Source: Caryophanales bacterium UBA5729
GTDB lineage: Bacteria; Bacillota_I; Bacilli_A; Izemoplasmatales; Hujiaoplasmataceae
Reading direction: 5' to 3'
NCBI GenBank assembly: GCA_002419505.1
Contig: DIGF01000016.1
Location: 1-64,000, forward strand
DNA: 64,000 nucleotides
Of this stretch, positions 54,399 to 63,094 are shown in pieces; the first letter of the stretch is position 1, and each line of letters begins with the position of its first letter. The notes under the pieces were generated by a model. That model was not told the origin of the DNA, did no database searches, and worked only from the letters and a program-made list of their open reading frames with translations. Position numbers and translations under genes: made by a program.

Positions 54399-54436
54399 AA
54401 GCCAATACTTGAGGATAAAAAGTATTGGCTTCTTGT
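54399..54436 (+). terminator. rho-independent terminator
   Basis: AAGCCAATACT and AGTATTGGCTT pair perfectly around an eleven-base loop, followed by a T-rich stretch. It ends the Ig-like gene pair. Confidence 0.75.
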
Positions 54437-54540
54437 TTATAAAAAAACAAATCTAATCAGGTATTTCTTTCTCAACTATTGAAAATAATCAATAATGATA
54501 GTAAACTTAATTTATTAAACAACATCCATGATTTACAAAA

Positions 54541-54640
54541 ACCTGCTAGACAAAGCTCGCAAAACAGAAAAGTCTGTTTTCCTGATGCTAAGGGGTTGGA
54601 AAAACAGACGATAAGTTCTTTTACTTATCGTTTTATTTTA
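54541..54640 (+). promoter_or_regulatory. leader with mutually exclusive hairpins (riboswitch-like)
   Basis: Three structures compete. AAAACAGA (54561-54568) can pair with TCTGTTTT (54573-54580). GTCTGTTTTCC (54572-54582) can instead pair with GGAAAAACAGAC (54598-54609). A terminator-like hairpin ACGATAAGT/ACTTATCGT (54608-54631) is followed by a T-rich tract and shares bases with the second option. This is the usual design of a transcription attenuator. Several conserved-looking unpaired patches (GACAAAGC and GATGCTAAGGGG) could be a ligand pocket. No known riboswitch class fits well. Confidence 0.5.
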
Positions 54641-54660
54641 TTTGAAAGGAAAATATAATT

Positions 54661-57600
54661 ATGAAAAAACCTTTGTTTTTATTATTGCTTATTGTAAGCT
54701 TATGCGGTTGTAATCAAGTTACTACTCAAGGTGCAGTAACAACGACAACTAACCTGACTACAACAACCACACAAACAACCACTACTCAACAAAACACCAC
54801 ACAATCAACTACAACGCTATATATAACAACCTCAACAACAACTACAGAAGTAATTGCCCCAAGAAATATCGAACTCAGAATCGATGAGGGTTTCTTGCAA
54901 TGGCGCTATACCGATGAAGATGTTTGGGTAGATCTATATGACATTGATTCATTAAATGGCCTAGGAGTTTCTTCAATGCTGATTAATGAAGTTGGAGAAT
55001 TGATTATCACCTATACTGATGATACAACGCAAAACTTAGGAGAATTGGTGAAACTGCATCTTGTCCAATTCTTAGATAAAGAAGGAAGAGTTATTTCTTC
55101 GCAGTTAGTTAGAAATCAAGAAGCGGCCGTTTCTCCAGAACCAGCTGTTTATGAAGGCTATCTTTTTTCTGGTTGGAGTGAAGAATTCTCTCAGATAACT
55201 TCAAATTTAGTAGTTTCTCCGCTTTATACACCAAATGTCTATAACCTCTCCTTTGACACTCAAGGAGGAAATAACATTGAAGGATTATCCTTTACCTATA
55301 AAGAAACCATAAACTTACCAATACCTACAAAACTAGGGTATAACTTTTTAGGCTGGTTTAAAGGAATTGACCCTAACAGTTCTCAAGTTTTTTCTGATAC
55401 CGAATTAACTGAAGATTTAATCCTCTATGCAAGGTGGCAAAAAACTAATATCGTTTATGTCACAACTGGAGAAGAATTACTTCGAGCAGTTGCAGATTAC
55501 ACAATAACAGAAATTCATTTTAGTAATGATATTATTATCTATGAAACTTTATATATTTACCATGAATTAACGATTAATGGCAATGGTTATATGCTTGGCT
55601 CATATTCCAAAGATAATTTAATTGATATTAGAGAACAAACTACTTTAATTCCAGATATAAACATCTATCCTTCAAACACCAAAATCACTCTCAGCAATTT
55701 TGATCTAGTTGCTTTATCTGATAATCCTTATGTGCCCAACCCTCTAGCTATTCTGTTATATGGCGTTCATAATGTTAATTTAAGTCTGGAAAGTATTAAT
55801 TTACAAGGACACTTCACTTATGGTATTAGGATTGATTACTCAACTGATGTAGCTTTTAATATGAATAACTCCCAGATTAATTCACGATTAATTGGGATAT
55901 TGGCTTCTAGTAGCAAATATGATATGTATTTGACGAACTCAATTATTTATTCAGAAATAAATCTCTATTTTACTAATAGTGAAAATTCCTATTTGTATTC
56001 AAAAAACACTGAATTTAATGTTGTTCCATATGGAGCTAACGAACCAGCCGTTATATATACTAATAATAACGGAGTAAATCGTTATCAATTTTACAATAGC
56101 TATTTTAATCTAATGAGTGATGTTAATACACCTCAAAGAATAGCAAGAACAACAAGTGAAGTAGAATACCAAGCAATGATTTTTGATTATTGCTTTTATG
56201 AAATTGGTTATCCTGTTTTTTCATATTTATTTAGTTCTAGCGCTGACAAAACCAATTTTACTCATTATGGTGCGACAGTCATTTTAAAAGAAGGAGTAAC
56301 ATCAATTCCTAATAGTGGTTTTGAAAATTTGGGATTTCTTAGAACCATCATCTTACCTTCTACACTAGTTTCAATCGGTGATTACGCTTTTGTAAACGCT
56401 AGTTTACTTAAGAATGTTATCATTCCCGAAGGCGTTGAATCAATTGGTATTTTTGCGTTCAGTGGCGCAACTAAATTAAGTAATGTTTATCTTCCAAGTA
56501 CAGTAACTACGATTGGAAGTAGTGCGTTTTTGAACAATCATCCGGATTTAACCATCTATTATAATGAACTGGCAGATCAAGAACTTTGGTCATCAGGATG
56601 GAATGGCGGTAATTATACTACAGTTATAGCTCAAAAAGCTTTTTACGATGAAGGTATCGGTTATGTTATTCAAGGTGACTACCCATATGAAGCAGCAATT
56701 ATCGACTTTTATTCTTTTGAAGTGAAAGAAATTGTAATACCTGAGTTTATAAACTGCGAAAGTATAAGTTATCCAATCACTGTAATTGGTATGAGAACTT
56801 TTGCTTATGAACGGAATTTAATAAGAATAACATTACCAAAATCTATAACCATTATTGAATCACATGCCTTTAATTATGCCTTGAATTTAGAAGAAGTCAT
56901 CTTTGAAGAACAATCAGCCCTAACAGAAATTGGTGAATATGCTTTTCATTATTGCTGGAGGTTGAAAACCATTACCATTCCGCCTTTACTTCAAGAAATA
57001 TCAGCTTATACCTTTTATGAATGCAGAAGTCTATTCGAAGTTGATTTATCACAAACAACTCAGCTAACAAAGATTAATAGATATGCTTTTAACAACAACT
57101 ATGTTTTACAATCGATTACAATACCTGATACTGTAACTGTTATCGATGATTATGCCTTCTATAATAATTACTCTCTTAATGAAATCATTATTTCTGAAAA
57201 CAGTAGTCTTACATCTGTTGGGCTTTTAGCTTTTTATAGCGCTTCTAAGGTAAAGAGTCTTTACATACCTAAAACTGTCACTAGTATTGGGCAATCAGCT
57301 TTTTCTTATATGTCTCAATTAGAAGAATTGATTTTTGCGGAGGATAGCGAACTAGAAACAATCGGAGTTAACGCTTTTGCTATAAACGTTAATTTAGTGG
57401 AAGTATATTTCCCAGATAGTGTAACCACAATCGGAGCAGGTATCTTCACTGGCTGTTCTAAATTAGAGACAGTTTATCTGCCGCAAACTATAACGGTTAT
57501 ACCAATTTCAGCATTTTATAATTGTACTAGTTTAAGCAATATCATTTTTCAAGACATTACAACGTTGACTGACATAGGTTCTAATGCTTTCTATAATAAT

Positions 57601-57777
57601 GTCTCAATTGTATCGTTTTTCATTCCAATCAATGTTACATATGTTGGAAGCGCTGTTTTTGGCTCAAGCCCATATCTAGTAGTTTATTGTGAAGCAGCCT
57701 CAAAACCAGCAGCTTGGGAAAGTAACTGGAGTACTGGTGTTGGTTCAGTTATTTGGGGTTATACATCTCCGGTCTAA
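54661..57777 (+). CDS. large LRR lipoprotein with InlB-type repeats
   Basis: A 1038-residue surface lipoprotein. The signal peptide ends at a lipobox (SLCGCNQ, C19 region), followed by a threonine-rich linker. A first domain contains an InlB B-repeat-like sequence (LGYNFLGWFKG and LYARW). Residues about 290-500 look like a right-handed beta helix (INGNGYMLGSYSKDNLIDIR). The C-terminal part consists of BspA-type leucine-rich repeats (IPDSVTTIG-A-F pattern, for example TIPDTVTVIDDYAFYNN). Such proteins bind host or environmental polymers. A structured leader lies upstream and a terminator downstream. AAAGGA precedes the ATG. Confidence 0.85.
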   Translation: MKKPLFLLLLIVSLCGCNQVTTQGAVTTTTNLTTTTTQTTTTQQNTTQSTTTLYITTSTTTTEVIAPRNIELRIDEGFLQWRYTDEDVWVDLYDIDSLNGLGVSSMLINEVGELIITYTDDTTQNLGELVKLHLVQFLDKEGRVISSQLVRNQEAAVSPEPAVYEGYLFSGWSEEFSQITSNLVVSPLYTPNVYNLSFDTQGGNNIEGLSFTYKETINLPIPTKLGYNFLGWFKGIDPNSSQVFSDTELTEDLILYARWQKTNIVYVTTGEELLRAVADYTITEIHFSNDIIIYETLYIYHELTINGNGYMLGSYSKDNLIDIREQTTLIPDINIYPSNTKITLSNFDLVALSDNPYVPNPLAILLYGVHNVNLSLESINLQGHFTYGIRIDYSTDVAFNMNNSQINSRLIGILASSSKYDMYLTNSIIYSEINLYFTNSENSYLYSKNTEFNVVPYGANEPAVIYTNNNGVNRYQFYNSYFNLMSDVNTPQRIARTTSEVEYQAMIFDYCFYEIGYPVFSYLFSSSADKTNFTHYGATVILKEGVTSIPNSGFENLGFLRTIILPSTLVSIGDYAFVNASLLKNVIIPEGVESIGIFAFSGATKLSNVYLPSTVTTIGSSAFLNNHPDLTIYYNELADQELWSSGWNGGNYTTVIAQKAFYDEGIGYVIQGDYPYEAAIIDFYSFEVKEIVIPEFINCESISYPITVIGMRTFAYERNLIRITLPKSITIIESHAFNYALNLEEVIFEEQSALTEIGEYAFHYCWRLKTITIPPLLQEISAYTFYECRSLFEVDLSQTTQLTKINRYAFNNNYVLQSITIPDTVTVIDDYAFYNNYSLNEIIISENSSLTSVGLLAFYSASKVKSLYIPKTVTSIGQSAFSYMSQLEELIFAEDSELETIGVNAFAINVNLVEVYFPDSVTTIGAGIFTGCSKLETVYLPQTITVIPISAFYNCTSLSNIIFQDITTLTDIGSNAFYNNVSIVSFFIPINVTYVGSAVFGSSPYLVVYCEAASKPAAWESNWSTGVGSVIWGYTSPV

Positions 57778-57797
57778 TTCTTACTTAAAGAATATTA

Positions 57798-57832
57798 AAA
57801 GGTTACTAAGAAAATTTTAGTAACTTTTTTTT
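57798..57832 (+). terminator. rho-independent terminator
   Basis: GTTACTAA (57802-57809) pairs with TTAGTAAC (57817-57824), followed by eight T bases. It ends the LRR lipoprotein gene. Confidence 0.8.
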
Positions 57833-57871
57833 ACGCTTTTTCTTCTTATTGATAAAAAAAGACATTCTTTA

Positions 57872-57934
57872 TTGACAACAAAAATTATCTATTATAAAAT
57901 ATAGACGTTAATCTATATAGATATATATCGATAT
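57872..57934 (+). promoter_or_regulatory. ars operon promoter and ArsR operator
   Basis: TTGACA at 57872-57877 and TAAAAT at 57895-57900 are separated by 17 bases. Two perfect palindromes follow, ATCTATATAGAT at 57911-57922 and ATATCGATAT at 57925-57934. They lie between the promoter and the arsR ribosome binding site and are suited as the binding site of the repressor. Confidence 0.65.
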
Positions 57935-57950
57935 AAGGAGAAATGTTAAT

Positions 57951-58241
57951 ATGTATGATAAAATTGCGGATTATTTTAAAGTATTATCGGATCCCAACCG
58001 ACTTAAAATTGTTGAATTATTACTTAAAGGAGAAACCTGTGGTTGTACGTTAATTGATAAATTACCAATTACGCAACCGACACTTTCTTATCATTTAAGT
58101 CTTTTAGCCAACTCCGGTCTAGCTAAAACCAAAAGAGACGGAAATAAGATAGAGCATTTTATCAACCGAGAAAAACTTGATGAAATGATTAACTACTTAC
58201 AAGACTTAAAAACAATGGAGGCAGAAGCGTGCAATTTATAA
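57951..58241 (+). CDS. arsR: ArsR-family arsenic-responsive repressor
   Basis: A 96-residue winged-helix repressor that leaves DNA when it binds arsenite. The metal site is ETCGCTL with C30 and C32 in the alpha-3 helix, like the ELCVCDL motif of classical ArsR; a further cysteine at position 94 may be the third ligand. The DNA-binding helix is ITQPTLSYHLSLLANSGLA. AAGGAG lies before the ATG. It heads an operon with permease, thioredoxin-like, reductase and ACR3 genes. Palindromes in the promoter fit autoregulation. Confidence 0.9.
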   Translation: MYDKIADYFKVLSDPNRLKIVELLLKGETCGCTLIDKLPITQPTLSYHLSLLANSGLAKTKRDGNKIEHFINREKLDEMINYLQDLKTMEAEACNL

Positions 58242-59257
58242 AAGACTTTTTTTCATATTTAAATGATATTTTACTTAAAATGACTTGGCTTCAAGATGGA
58301 GTTGATTTATTGCTGATAAAAGTATTTGGCATTGATAGTACTACCTATCTTTTTAAGTCTTTATCGTTCTTCATCTATGATGTTATCAAAATCTTTATTT
58401 TGTTATCAGTTTTAATCTATATATCTTCATATATTCAATCTTATTTTACTCCAGAAAGAACTAGAAGAATTCTATCAAAAGTTAAAGGGATACCAGCTAA
58501 TATCCTCGGTGCTTTATTAGGAACGGTAACACCATTTTGTTCTTGTTCCTCAATTCCAATTTTCATTGGTTTTACCAAAGCGGGATTACCTGTCGGCGTT
58601 ACTTTTTCATTTTTAATTTCTTCACCCCTAGTTGATTTAGCTTCAGTGATTTTACTTGCCAGTATCTTCAACTGGACGATTGCTTTAGTATATGTTGTTG
58701 TGGGATTAATCATTGCGGTAATCGGCGGGACTTTAATCGACAAATTTCATATGGAAAAATATGTGGAATCATTTGTCTTAGATAGTACAACTAATCAAAA
58801 CGCTGAAGAAGTAGATGAATACAAAATGACAAGAAAAGAAAGACATCTTTATGCTTTTGAACAAGTAAAAGAGATCATTAAAAAAGTTTGGATATATGTT
58901 TTAATTGGGGTTGGTATCGGTGCGATTATTCACGGTTATATTCCTGAAACATTCATTCAGAAAATTCTTGGGGACAATAACCCTTTCTCGGTGTTAATCG
59001 CTACATTTGCGGGAATTCCGATGTATGCGGATATCTTTGGAACACTTCCGATCGCTGAAGCATTAGTTTTAAAAGGCGTAGGCATTGGGACAGTTTTAGC
59101 TTTCATGATGGCAGTTACCGCTTTAAGTTTACCATCAATAATTTTACTAAAAAAAGTTGTTAAAACTAAATTATTACTGATGTTTATTGGTATCGTAACT
59201 GCGGGTATTATTATTACCGGTTATCTATTTAATATATTCGATTATTTATTCATATAA
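58229..59257 (+). CDS. ArsP/YraQ-like permease
   Basis: A 342-residue membrane protein with eight or more hydrophobic segments and the family motif GTVTPFCSCSSIPIFIGFTK. A second similar segment lies in the C-terminal half (AGIPMYADIFGTLPIAEAL). ArsP-type permeases export trivalent organoarsenicals; some relatives have other substrates. A GTG at 58229 with TGGAGG eight bases upstream is the start, inside arsR. Its position between arsR and arsC supports a role in arsenic resistance. Confidence 0.85.
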   Translation: MQFIKDFFSYLNDILLKMTWLQDGVDLLLIKVFGIDSTTYLFKSLSFFIYDVIKIFILLSVLIYISSYIQSYFTPERTRRILSKVKGIPANILGALLGTVTPFCSCSSIPIFIGFTKAGLPVGVTFSFLISSPLVDLASVILLASIFNWTIALVYVVVGLIIAVIGGTLIDKFHMEKYVESFVLDSTTNQNAEEVDEYKMTRKERHLYAFEQVKEIIKKVWIYVLIGVGIGAIIHGYIPETFIQKILGDNNPFSVLIATFAGIPMYADIFGTLPIAEALVLKGVGIGTVLAFMMAVTALSLPSIILLKKVVKTKLLLMFIGIVTAGIIITGYLFNIFDYLFI

Positions 59258-59279
59258 AAATACTAAAGGAGAGAAAAAA

Positions 59280-59510
59280 ATGAATATTAAAGTTTTAGGT
59301 TCAGGCTGTAAAAATTGTAAAAGATTAGAAGAAAATGTTATTGCAGCTTTAAAAAAACTTAACAAAGAAGCAGTTGTGGAAAAAGTTACCAATATGCAAG
59401 ATATTATGTCATATAACATTATGAGTACACCGGCTTTAGTAGTTGATGGTAAAGTCTTGTTTTCAGGAAGAGTTCCTAGTTCTGAAACCTTAGCCGAAAT
59501 GTTAAAATAA
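59280..59510 (+). CDS. thioredoxin-fold small redox protein
   Basis: A 76-residue protein of the small thioredoxin-like family with the active site GSGCKNCKRLEEN (C10 and C13) and the cis-proline loop in MSTPALVVDGKVLF. It follows the permease gene and precedes the arsenate reductase. It may supply electrons to the reductase or bind arsenite. GGAGAG lies before the ATG. A second, related gene occurs at the end of the operon. Confidence 0.85.
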   Translation: MNIKVLGSGCKNCKRLEENVIAALKKLNKEAVVEKVTNMQDIMSYNIMSTPALVVDGKVLFSGRVPSSETLAEMLK

Positions 59511-59533
59511 TTCTTTAAAGGAGATCAATCTAT

Positions 59534-59968
59534 ATGAAGAAAAGAGTAGCTTTTGTTTGCACCCACAATAGTTGCAGGAGTATCATCGCTGAAGGTTGGG
59601 CTAAACATCTAGGCAGTGAAGTAATAGATGCTTATTCAGCTGGAACTGAAAAATATGATAAACCTAAACCAATGGCGATTGAAGTCATGGAAGATTTAGG
59701 AATCGATATGTCTCATGCTAGCAGTAAATTACTAGATAAGCTACCTGAAGGAATCAATATCTTAATTACTATGGGCTGCGGGGTTGAATGTCCTTTTGTA
59801 ATCTGTGATCACCGAGAAGACTGGGGACTAGATGACCCAAGTGGTGGACCGAAATCAGGTTTTGAACTAACAAGAGACTTAATTAAAGAAAAAGTAATCA
59901 ATTTAATTGAAAGAATTAAAGCAGGTGAGTTTGATGAAAAAAACCAACCAATCAATTTCATTCTTTGA
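59534..59968 (+). CDS. arsC: arsenate reductase (thioredoxin-coupled)
   Basis: A 144-residue low-molecular-weight phosphatase-like arsenate reductase. The P-loop is VCTHNSCRS (C9, R15), the second redox cysteines lie in MGCGVECPF, and the catalytic aspartate lies in DWGLDDPSGGP. It reduces arsenate to arsenite for export by ACR3. The length and motifs match the Staphylococcus-type enzymes. AAAGGAGAT precedes the ATG. Its end overlaps the efflux gene by 35 bases. Confidence 0.95.
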   Translation: MKKRVAFVCTHNSCRSIIAEGWAKHLGSEVIDAYSAGTEKYDKPKPMAIEVMEDLGIDMSHASSKLLDKLPEGINILITMGCGVECPFVICDHREDWGLDDPSGGPKSGFELTRDLIKEKVINLIERIKAGEFDEKNQPINFIL

Positions 59969-61001
59969 GAAATACCTAACTCTTTTCGTTTTACTTTGTA
60001 TGGCTATCGGCGTATCAATCGGTAAATTTATACCGGTAATACCTGAGTTTCTTAATAAATTTGAAGTTTATAACGTTAATATTCCGATTGGCATCTTAAT
60101 CTGGTTAATGATTTATCCGATGATGTTAAAGATTGATTTTACCTCAATAAAAAATGTAGGAAAAGAACCTAAAGGTTTATATTTAACTTGGGTAGTTAAC
60201 TGGGTAATTAAACCCTTTACAATGTTTGGAATAGCAAGTTTATTCTTCTTAGTCATTTTTAAAAACATAATTCCTCTTGAACAAGCTAACCAATACTTGT
60301 ACGGTGCGATTATCTTAGGTGCTGCACCTTGTACAGCGATGGTTTTTGTTTGGAGCAGTTTAACTAAAGGTAATCCCGCTTATACTCTAGTTCAAGTAGC
60401 GACTAATGATTTAATTATCTTAATTTTATTTGTGCCAATTGTTGGATTATTACTGGGAATAGGTGGAATCACAGTACCTTGGGGAACTTTATTCTTATCT
60501 GTAGTCTTATTTGTGGTGATTCCTTTAGTAGCGGCTTCATTAACTAGATACTTTTTAGTTAAGAATAAAGGCCTAGAGTTTTATAACAAAAAGTTTATTC
60601 CTAAGTTCAGTAAGTTAACTATCAGTGGGTTATTACTAACTTTGATTTTAATCTTTTCGCTTCAAAGTGATTTGATATTAGAATTTCCTTTGCATATCCT
60701 ATTAATTAGCATTCCTTTGATCATTCAAACTTTCTTAATCTTCTTTATCGGTTATGGTGGTGCAAAAGCACTTAAACTGAATCATGACGTTGCGGCTCCG
60801 GCAGGAATGATTGGCGCTAGCAACTTCTTTGAACTCGCTGTAGCGGTAGCGATAGCCTTATTCCCTTTAAGTCCTGGCGTGGCACTTGCTACAATAGTGG
60901 GAGTTTTAGTTGAAGTTCCAGTAATGTTATTCTTAGTTAAAATCGCTAATAAAACTACCCATTGGTTTCCCAACAAGAACTCACTTTATCAGGAGGCATA
61001 A
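59934..61001 (+). CDS. acr3: ACR3-type arsenite efflux permease
   Basis: A 355-residue membrane protein with ten hydrophobic segments. The characteristic motifs are GAAPCTAMVFVWSSLTKGNP with the conserved cysteine, and APAGMIGASNFFELAVAVAIALF near the end. It exports arsenite using the proton gradient. The ATG at 59934 has AGGTGAG before it and lies within arsC; a longer frame from 59907 has no site. The number of segments and the length fit an intact pump. Confidence 0.95.
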   Translation: MKKTNQSISFFEKYLTLFVLLCMAIGVSIGKFIPVIPEFLNKFEVYNVNIPIGILIWLMIYPMMLKIDFTSIKNVGKEPKGLYLTWVVNWVIKPFTMFGIASLFFLVIFKNIIPLEQANQYLYGAIILGAAPCTAMVFVWSSLTKGNPAYTLVQVATNDLIILILFVPIVGLLLGIGGITVPWGTLFLSVVLFVVIPLVAASLTRYFLVKNKGLEFYNKKFIPKFSKLTISGLLLTLILIFSLQSDLILEFPLHILLISIPLIIQTFLIFFIGYGGAKALKLNHDVAAPAGMIGASNFFELAVAVAIALFPLSPGVALATIVGVLVEVPVMLFLVKIANKTTHWFPNKNSLYQEA

Positions 61002-61003
61002 AA

Positions 61004-61243
61004 GTGGAAATAAAGATTTTAGGACCAGGTTGTTCTAAGTGTAAAGTGACTGAAAAACAAGTCGTTAGAGCCGTTAAAGAATTAGGTAGATCAGATATTA
61101 TCATAACGAAAGTTGAAGACTTAGCGGAAATTATGAAATATAATGTTATGAGCACTCCCGGTTTAGTAATCAATGAAATACTGTTTGTTTCTGGAAGAAT
61201 ACCTTCCACTAAAGAAATTAAAAAGTTGATTTTGGAGAATTAA
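61004..61243 (+). CDS. second thioredoxin-fold small protein
   Basis: A 79-residue protein with the active site GPGCSKCKVTEK and the loop MSTPGLVINEILF, related to the small protein encoded at 59280. A GTG at 61004 with AGGAGG before it is the start. It lies directly behind the ACR3 gene. Together with its relative it may deliver reducing power to ArsC or hand arsenite to the pump. The two paralogues are well diverged, so the duplication is not recent. Confidence 0.85.
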   Translation: MEIKILGPGCSKCKVTEKQVVRAVKELGRSDIIITKVEDLAEIMKYNVMSTPGLVINEILFVSGRIPSTKEIKKLILEN

Positions 61244-61249
61244 AAAAAT

Positions 61250-61626
61250 ATGGAAAATATCTTTAAAGATTTTTTAAATAATATTGAAAACAGCGACCAT
61301 CGAGAAAAGTTCGCTAAGGTTTTAACTTGGATTGAAACTACTTTTCCTAACTTAAAACCTGAATATAAATGGAACCACCTATGTATACCGATCACGGGAC
61401 TTATATCATCGGTTTTTCCCTTTCTAAAAAACACTTAGCCGTCGGTCTAGAAACTTTTTCAATCGACGCTTTATCCCAAACGATTCAAGACCACGGCTAT
61501 GAACATTTAAAAATGATTGTTAAATTTCCTTGGGAAAAAGTCTTTGAATATTCTTTACTAAAAACGATAATCGAGTATAATATAAGCGTTAAGCAACAAA
61601 CTAATACCTTCTGGTATAAACAATAA
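61250..61626 (+). pseudogene. frameshifted DUF1801-like protein
   Basis: Two overlapping frames together encode one protein. The first (61250-61438) gives a helical start that ends near LKPEYKWN. The second, from about 61369, continues PMYTDHGTYIIGFSLSKKHL and the C-terminal HLKMIVKFPWEKVFEYSLL. This is the pattern of DUF1801 or YdhG-like small proteins. One base appears to be missing near 61373. It may be a real frameshift or a sequencing error. The gene follows the ars operon by six bases but has no known link to arsenic. Confidence 0.7.
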
Positions 61627-61636
61627 GGAGCTTTTT

Positions 61637-62506
61637 ATGTATTCCAACTATGACGCAAATAAATTAATCGATCAGTTCAATCAAATAGTTAATGAAAAAT
61701 CAAAGAAATTGCTGAGATACTTTCTAACCGCTATTGTGGGTTTAGGACTGTTATTAGTTTTGATTATTTACGCAACTCTGAATAATACCGATGCCATGAT
61801 TATTGTCAGTGTTTTTGGTGGACTAATTCTTATTGGGCTTATAACGGTTGTTTTTTTTAGTAAAATTATCCCATCTAACAACACAACTTATAATTTTTTA
61901 TATCCGCAAATCTATCAGAAAATTAACGAAGACTTAGCTCTTGAACTTAAATATCAAACTAAAAACAAAGTCGACAATAGCTTTGTTCAAGCAGGTGGGA
62001 TTTTTAACAGACAAGTTAGAGTTCATGTTTACCGCAACCTATCCGGTAAAACTGAAAACAACAATGACTTTAAAATCTTTGATTGCATGTTGATTACCGG
62101 TGGTGGTCAGTACCAACAAGTTCATTTAAATGGCATCTATCTTTTTACTAAAGTCAATACGGACTTAGTGCTGCAAATCAGAACTGGCGGTAAACCGCAA
62201 ACAAAGAAATACGATTTTAAGAAAATCGAAGAAGTAACTGACTATAAAGTCTATCTTGAACAAAACCGAAGTCTTGATAGCGTCACAAAAGTCCTCTTAC
62301 AAAAACTCAGAGAACTAAAAATCAAACTTAACGCAAAACACATCTATCTAAGCATCAATGAAGGTATTTTGCATTTAGCTTATAACTCAAAAGACAACAA
62401 AAGAATGCAAAGAAATTTAGATCAAACAAAAATAAATCGAATTTACCAAAGATTTCTTTCCGAAATTCAACTAATCGATGAATTAGTGAATATCTTTAAT
62501 TATTAG
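61637..62506 (+). CDS. membrane protein with two N-terminal segments (DUF3137-like)
   Basis: A 289-residue protein with two hydrophobic segments at about residues 26-47 and 53-73 and a soluble C-terminal part of mixed strands and helices. The general plan is similar to DUF3137 proteins, whose function is unknown. It has no signal peptide with a cleavage site. AAGGAG precedes the ATG. It stands between the ars operon and a lipoprotein gene and has no obvious partner. Confidence 0.55.
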   Translation: MYSNYDANKLIDQFNQIVNEKSKKLLRYFLTAIVGLGLLLVLIIYATLNNTDAMIIVSVFGGLILIGLITVVFFSKIIPSNNTTYNFLYPQIYQKINEDLALELKYQTKNKVDNSFVQAGGIFNRQVRVHVYRNLSGKTENNNDFKIFDCMLITGGGQYQQVHLNGIYLFTKVNTDLVLQIRTGGKPQTKKYDFKKIEEVTDYKVYLEQNRSLDSVTKVLLQKLRELKIKLNAKHIYLSINEGILHLAYNSKDNKRMQRNLDQTKINRIYQRFLSEIQLIDELVNIFNY

Positions 62507-62532
62507 CTTTAAAAAACTAAAGGAGGAGAATT

Positions 62533-63054
62533 ATGAAAAAACTACTTAGTTTAACCTTATTATTGATTTTATTGACATTTATGGGGGCTTGTAATAAACA
62601 AACACAATTAGATTCGGTAAAAAATATCAGCTATAACAACTATGCCTTAACTTGGGATGAAGTTGAAGATGCTCAAGAGTATTTGCTCTCAATCAATGAA
62701 CAAGAGTTCTCTGTATCGGCAAATTACTACCCAATCGTTCATGAAGGCACCTACAATATTCAAATAATTGCTAGAGGCGAAGGCTTTGTTGACTCGAAAC
62801 TAACGAGCTATGAACTTGTTATCGATTATAACCAAAATGTTGATATCGTCTTAATCATAATTAATGAAACGGTCAATTGGACTGAAGTTGAAGATGCAAC
62901 TCATTATTTCTTAGTTATTAATCAAGACATCATTAGAGTTGAAACTAATAATTTCAATATCGCTTCTTACCTAAACGAAGATTATCAAGCCTATGTTTAC
63001 GCAGTTTTTCCTGACGGATCTAAGTCACTTAACTCAAATATACTGACAAAATAA
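62533..63054 (+). CDS. small lipoprotein with fibronectin-like repeats
   Basis: A 173-residue lipoprotein with a signal peptide and a lipobox (FMGACNK, cysteine near residue 20). Two strand-rich segments of about 70 residues repeat the pattern WDEVEDAQEYLLSINEQ and WTEVEDATHYFLVINQD, as in fibronectin type III-like modules of surface proteins. AGGAGGAG lies before the ATG. It is likely exposed on the outer membrane face. A terminator follows at once. Confidence 0.75.
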   Translation: MKKLLSLTLLLILLTFMGACNKQTQLDSVKNISYNNYALTWDEVEDAQEYLLSINEQEFSVSANYYPIVHEGTYNIQIIARGEGFVDSKLTSYELVIDYNQNVDIVLIIINETVNWTEVEDATHYFLVINQDIIRVETNNFNIASYLNEDYQAYVYAVFPDGSKSLNSNILTK

Positions 63055-63064
63055 TTTATAAAAG

Positions 63065-63094
63065 AAATTCAGAATAAAAAACTGAATTTTTTTT
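63065..63094 (+). terminator. rho-independent terminator
   Basis: AAATTCAG (63065-63072) pairs with CTGAATTT (63082-63089), followed by T bases. It lies between the lipoprotein gene and the LRR fragment. Confidence 0.75.

Noticed and set aside
54541..54640. Cyclic di-GMP-I riboswitch
   Set aside because: Words such as GACAAAGC and GCTAAGGGG recall that class, but the GAAA-tetraloop hairpin and receptor order are missing, so the class cannot be claimed.
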